64,000 nt of DNA from Casuarius casuarius (taxonomy: Eukaryota > Chordata > Aves > Casuariiformes > Casuariidae): NCBI GenBank assembly GCA_003342895.1, contig PTFA01000339.1:716657-780656 (forward strand), given 5' to 3'. Shown here piece after piece: positions 60,617 through 64,000 of this stretch; position 1 is the first letter of the stretch, and every line of letters begins with the position of its first letter. The translations under genes and the position numbers were made by a program. The notes under the pieces are model-generated. The model was not told where the DNA came from, made no database searches, and saw only the letters and a program-made list of their open reading frames with translations.

Positions 60617-63600
60617 ATATACGATTTTTGTAAAAGGCAATGACCCAACTGTGAATAGAGCTCAGGATGTAAATGATCCTTGGACTGACACAATGCTGTG
60701 CTGACATTTTCCTTTTTGAGAACAAATCCAGCAACATTTCCTAACAGATTTGTTCTATCACTTGCCAGCCAACATATTCACAAAAATCTGGACAAGAGAG
60801 CAAGCAGCAAGGTGCAAAGCTTGTAAGTGCTATACAAATCTACGTACTGCTTACTAAGCACTGAACAACTGACTGAAGAGAACTGTCCATAATAATGCCA
60901 AAATCCATTTCCTGGATGCAGAAAAATTAACCTATATCATTGTTACACAGATTAGGGATCCTTTTCCCAATGTGCTTTACTTTGCAGATATTGACAATAA
61001 GTTAATCTACCTTTTTACCACCCATTCAGTATCTGGAAACCCTGTCATCTGTAGTCACCTTTATGCTGGACCATCCTGAGTCACTAGCTGGAATCAAACC
61101 ATGTCTCATGGTCTGGCTTCCAGGATTACAGGGCTGCTGGGCTGAATGCAGTCAGACAGGAGCTTAGACATTCAGGCAGGGTTGTCCCAAACACACGAGA
61201 CCTGTAGACTGCGAGACAAGTGAGGCTGTACTGATCACTGTTAAGGAAAGGGACCACACTCCTTTGAGCTAGGCTACCTGAAGAGGACTAAACAAAAGTG
61301 AAAGTGTGTGTATAGACAGCAGAGCTAAATTGAGTAACATCATTTTTGAACATCTAGGAGGGCTCAGCCATGTCCTCTAGGTATAAAAGGCCAATTTTCA
61401 AGAAGTAGACCATTTAGCATGTAGATTATAGCAGCATCACTGGTTTCTCTCCCTACTGTCTAGCAGTTCCCATTTCTCCTTGCAATACCTTTGTGCAAGC
61501 TCTCATTAATTTGATCAAAGGATGAACAATGGTTACTCCAAGGTATGAGACCACTGTTCAAGACAAGACAATGAAGCCTGCAGACATGGCCCCAGCAGGC
61601 ACAGGTTGAGACTCTTTGAGGGGTTTTGGTAGAACTTAGTCTCCAAAAGTATGATTCTCAACTCTGCAAAGCTATTGCCTTAATTTGTGTCGGACTTCCC
61701 ATTTGTAAGGGTTTACATCAGCTCCAGATGTGTTCTCATTCTTTCATCTTTTTCATGTGACTAACTAGAGGCAGCAGGCCATACCCTACAAAAACCACGG
61801 AGGAGATCTTTGTTTCTGGAGATCTTAATTTTAGGAGACCTGTATTTCAGGAAAACTCATCTAATTGAAATGAAATGTGAAGACATATGGTATCTGTAAC
61901 TCAGTTACTACATAAACGATCCAAGAAACCAAAATCAGATGCATTTGATTAAAACTTATGAGAGATGGTTTGGCCTTTATCAAAGATAATGAGGCTGGAG
62001 CACATACAATGTAATAATCAGAGTTAGAATTCTATGAGACAGCTGAAAAACTTGTTGTGACAGAGAAAACAAGAGAAACAACCAAAATATCAGGTGAAAA
62101 ACAATGAACAGTGATGAGTGGATTGCTGAGCCAAGGCATGGGATATTTGTGCTACTGGCAGAAATCTGGGCTATAGCCTGAAAAACCATGGTGCATATGT
62201 GCCATTGTCAGTAAGGCAAGTAGCTAAGAGGGAGCGGTCTGCACTGCAGATGTCTCCAGTGAGGGGAGAGGGGTAAGGACTAAGGAGCTGAGTGTAGCCA
62301 GCTAGGGCTACACTGTAACTGTGAAAAGCCCTGTGTGACAGGTTTCAAGGGTCACTACAAATTTTTTAGCTATAATTCTTCACAACTGATAGAAAGTAAT
62401 TGCAGAAAAACTGGGTGGCTATGAGATACAAATGGAATCATAATAAAAAATCATGAGTTTATTGGCTAATACTAACCCCTTCTGTTCTAAACATGGAGGA
62501 TCTTTTTGTCGAAATGACAGAAGAGGACCTCTGGTATCTGAGACAATGTGATGCTAGAATGGCTCAGGGAAAGTGTTTCCCAGCTGAAAAGGAAAGGTGC
62601 CCATACTGAGAAAAGTGCCAGTTAGACTTGATTAGATTTCCAAGATTAATTAAAACCAGATAAGCTCAGAAAGATGTGACAAATTAGGAAGTCAGGAAAC
62701 GGAAATTAGAAGAAGTTTGGCTTTTATCCTAGCAAATTCGCTTATCAAAGCATACCTTTTACATGTTTTCAGAGATGGAAAAGCAACAGCACAGTCCTGA
62801 CNATCAACATTTTTGTGAAGGGGTAAATATCTGTTACTCAAGCTGGTGTACGAGGAGCTCTTTCAGCCAAGGAGAACTCACGATTTCTTTCTTAGGTGAC
62901 AATGGAGGTTTTCTGGGCTGACCTGAATGTGCATCAGCACTAAGCCTACCTCTCTATTAAATAAGGTGGTTATACAGTCTGGAAACAGTCATCCTGTAAC
63001 TAAAGTGACTTGTTAGACAAGGGAGTTGCGATATATTTATAAAGGATCACCATCGTACTCAGTGGTTTCCAAATATCTTCTGTTCTGCGGTTAATTTGGA
63101 ATTTTTTTCAGGATCCTTCCTACACTCCTAGACAGAGTAAATCATAGGAAACACAGGGACTAGAAAGGGTCCTGGACTGGAAGAGGTGGGAACTGTCAAG
63201 CTATAGCTAGATATTATTATAGAAAGAGCTGTAAACTCATGCACAATCAATACATAATAAAGCAATGATAGATTTAAAAAGGCAGTGAGTGTTAAGCAGA
63301 CTATCGTGTTTCTCAGCCTGTGCCCATGGAGGATACTGAGATGCAATTTAGCAAGCTGAAGGGTATCCTTAAAAATCCATATTCCATGAACTCTCGAATC
63401 TCTCCAATTCATATAAGTTCCTGTTTTTCACCATATAGCAGTCTGGTTTGGTCTTTATCCTGAAAACTTCCAGGAGAATAACATTAAATAATATAGCCTG
63501 ATACTCATACATCCGAAGCTTTTCATTACATCTAGTATTTCTATAGTCAGCCTCCAAAACTGAGTAATATTAAACCATCTCTATTTGTAGATAAGAAATG

Positions 63601-64000
63601 TGCCTCAGATCAAAAATAAGAATGCATGTGCCAACAGAAGGCTAAAATTAAACTTTGAGTAATTTAAGGAACATGGGATATCACTATATGTAGGATATGT
63701 AAATTATAAAGCCAGTTCCTGACACATTTTTCTGAAAAATCACTGAGAGATCCACTGAGTGGTATTGGGAACCAAGGAAGAATGAGATTATGAACACATG
63801 CAGGAGTCAGTGAGCATTGGATTTGTCTCATCCTAACAACAGCCAGCTGAAAATAGCTGTCTAGTCTGTGCTGGCTGAGTGGCTCCGTCTTCAGTCAAGG
63901 GGAGACAGATCAGAATCTCAGGAAGGTGATTTCACCCCTTTCTGAGATCAGACCTAAGACAGACCTTCTGGAGCTCTGCTTTTTGGAGCATCTTCCATCA

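Larger units (their letters stand above)
57491..64000. other. non-coding 5' region of the WNT3 locus, no gene recognised
   Basis: Apart from the two octamer sites near 59 kb and the T-run at 60.6 kb, I recognise no exon, RNA gene or known repeat. One undetermined base (n) is at 62802. The right edge shows no CpG-rich promoter, so WNT3 exon 1 probably lies beyond 64,000. Confidence 0.5.

Noticed and set aside
62802..62802. Undetermined base n
   Set aside because: A sequencing ambiguity, not biology. It falls in non-coding sequence and affects no call.

Overview
The window is vertebrate nuclear DNA: coding sequence is split into short exons with GT/AG boundaries, separated by kilobase introns, and most of the rest is non-coding. 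The interspersed repeats are almost all CR1 LINE fragments. These include copies with the ATTCTGTG-type octamer 3' ends usual in birds, plus a few very decayed CR1/L3-type copies of the kind shared across reptiles and birds. I saw no Alu, L1 or other mammal-type repeats. Compact introns and CR1 dominance point to a sauropsid, most probably a bird. A crocodilian or turtle cannot be excluded by eye.

Layout. (1) 1 to about 18,790, plus strand: the 3' part of NSF, the AAA+ ATPase that takes SNARE complexes apart. The last four coding exons (5808-5942, 6747-6860, 16632-16687, 17259-17274) give the final 106 residues, followed by a 3' UTR of about 1.5 kb with late AATAAA signals. The 9.8 kb intron between the second and third of these exons holds four CR1 fragments, all antisense to the gene. 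(2) About 18,790 to 20,235: a gene-poor spacer between two convergent genes. (3) About 20,235 to at least 36,222, minus strand: WNT3, a secreted lipid-modified signalling protein. Coding exons 2, 3 and 4 (35981-36222, 24669-24934, 22580-23059) encode 328 residues, all but about the first 27 of a 355-residue protein. A probable 3' UTR exon lies near 20.24-20.77 kb. Intron 2 contains a CpG-rich block near 30.2-30.8 kb. (4) 36,223 to 64,000: no coding exon found. This is most simply the 5' part of the WNT3 locus, mainly intron 1. It carries several CR1 copies (one nested inside another), a pyrimidine-rich tract, and three POU/octamer-like palindromic sites within 3.6 kb.

The tail-to-tail NSF-WNT3 arrangement is the known neighbourhood of these genes in human 17q21, and it supports calling the Wnt gene WNT3 rather than WNT3A. 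The two genes are not functionally coupled: NSF is a housekeeping and synaptic trafficking ATPase, and WNT3 is a developmental ligand. I found no prokaryote-type system, CRISPR array, tRNA or rRNA gene, and no convincing undescribed system. The most interesting leads are non-coding: the octamer-palindrome cluster, the CpG-rich block in intron 2, the inferred spliced 3' UTR of WNT3, and the nested CR1.
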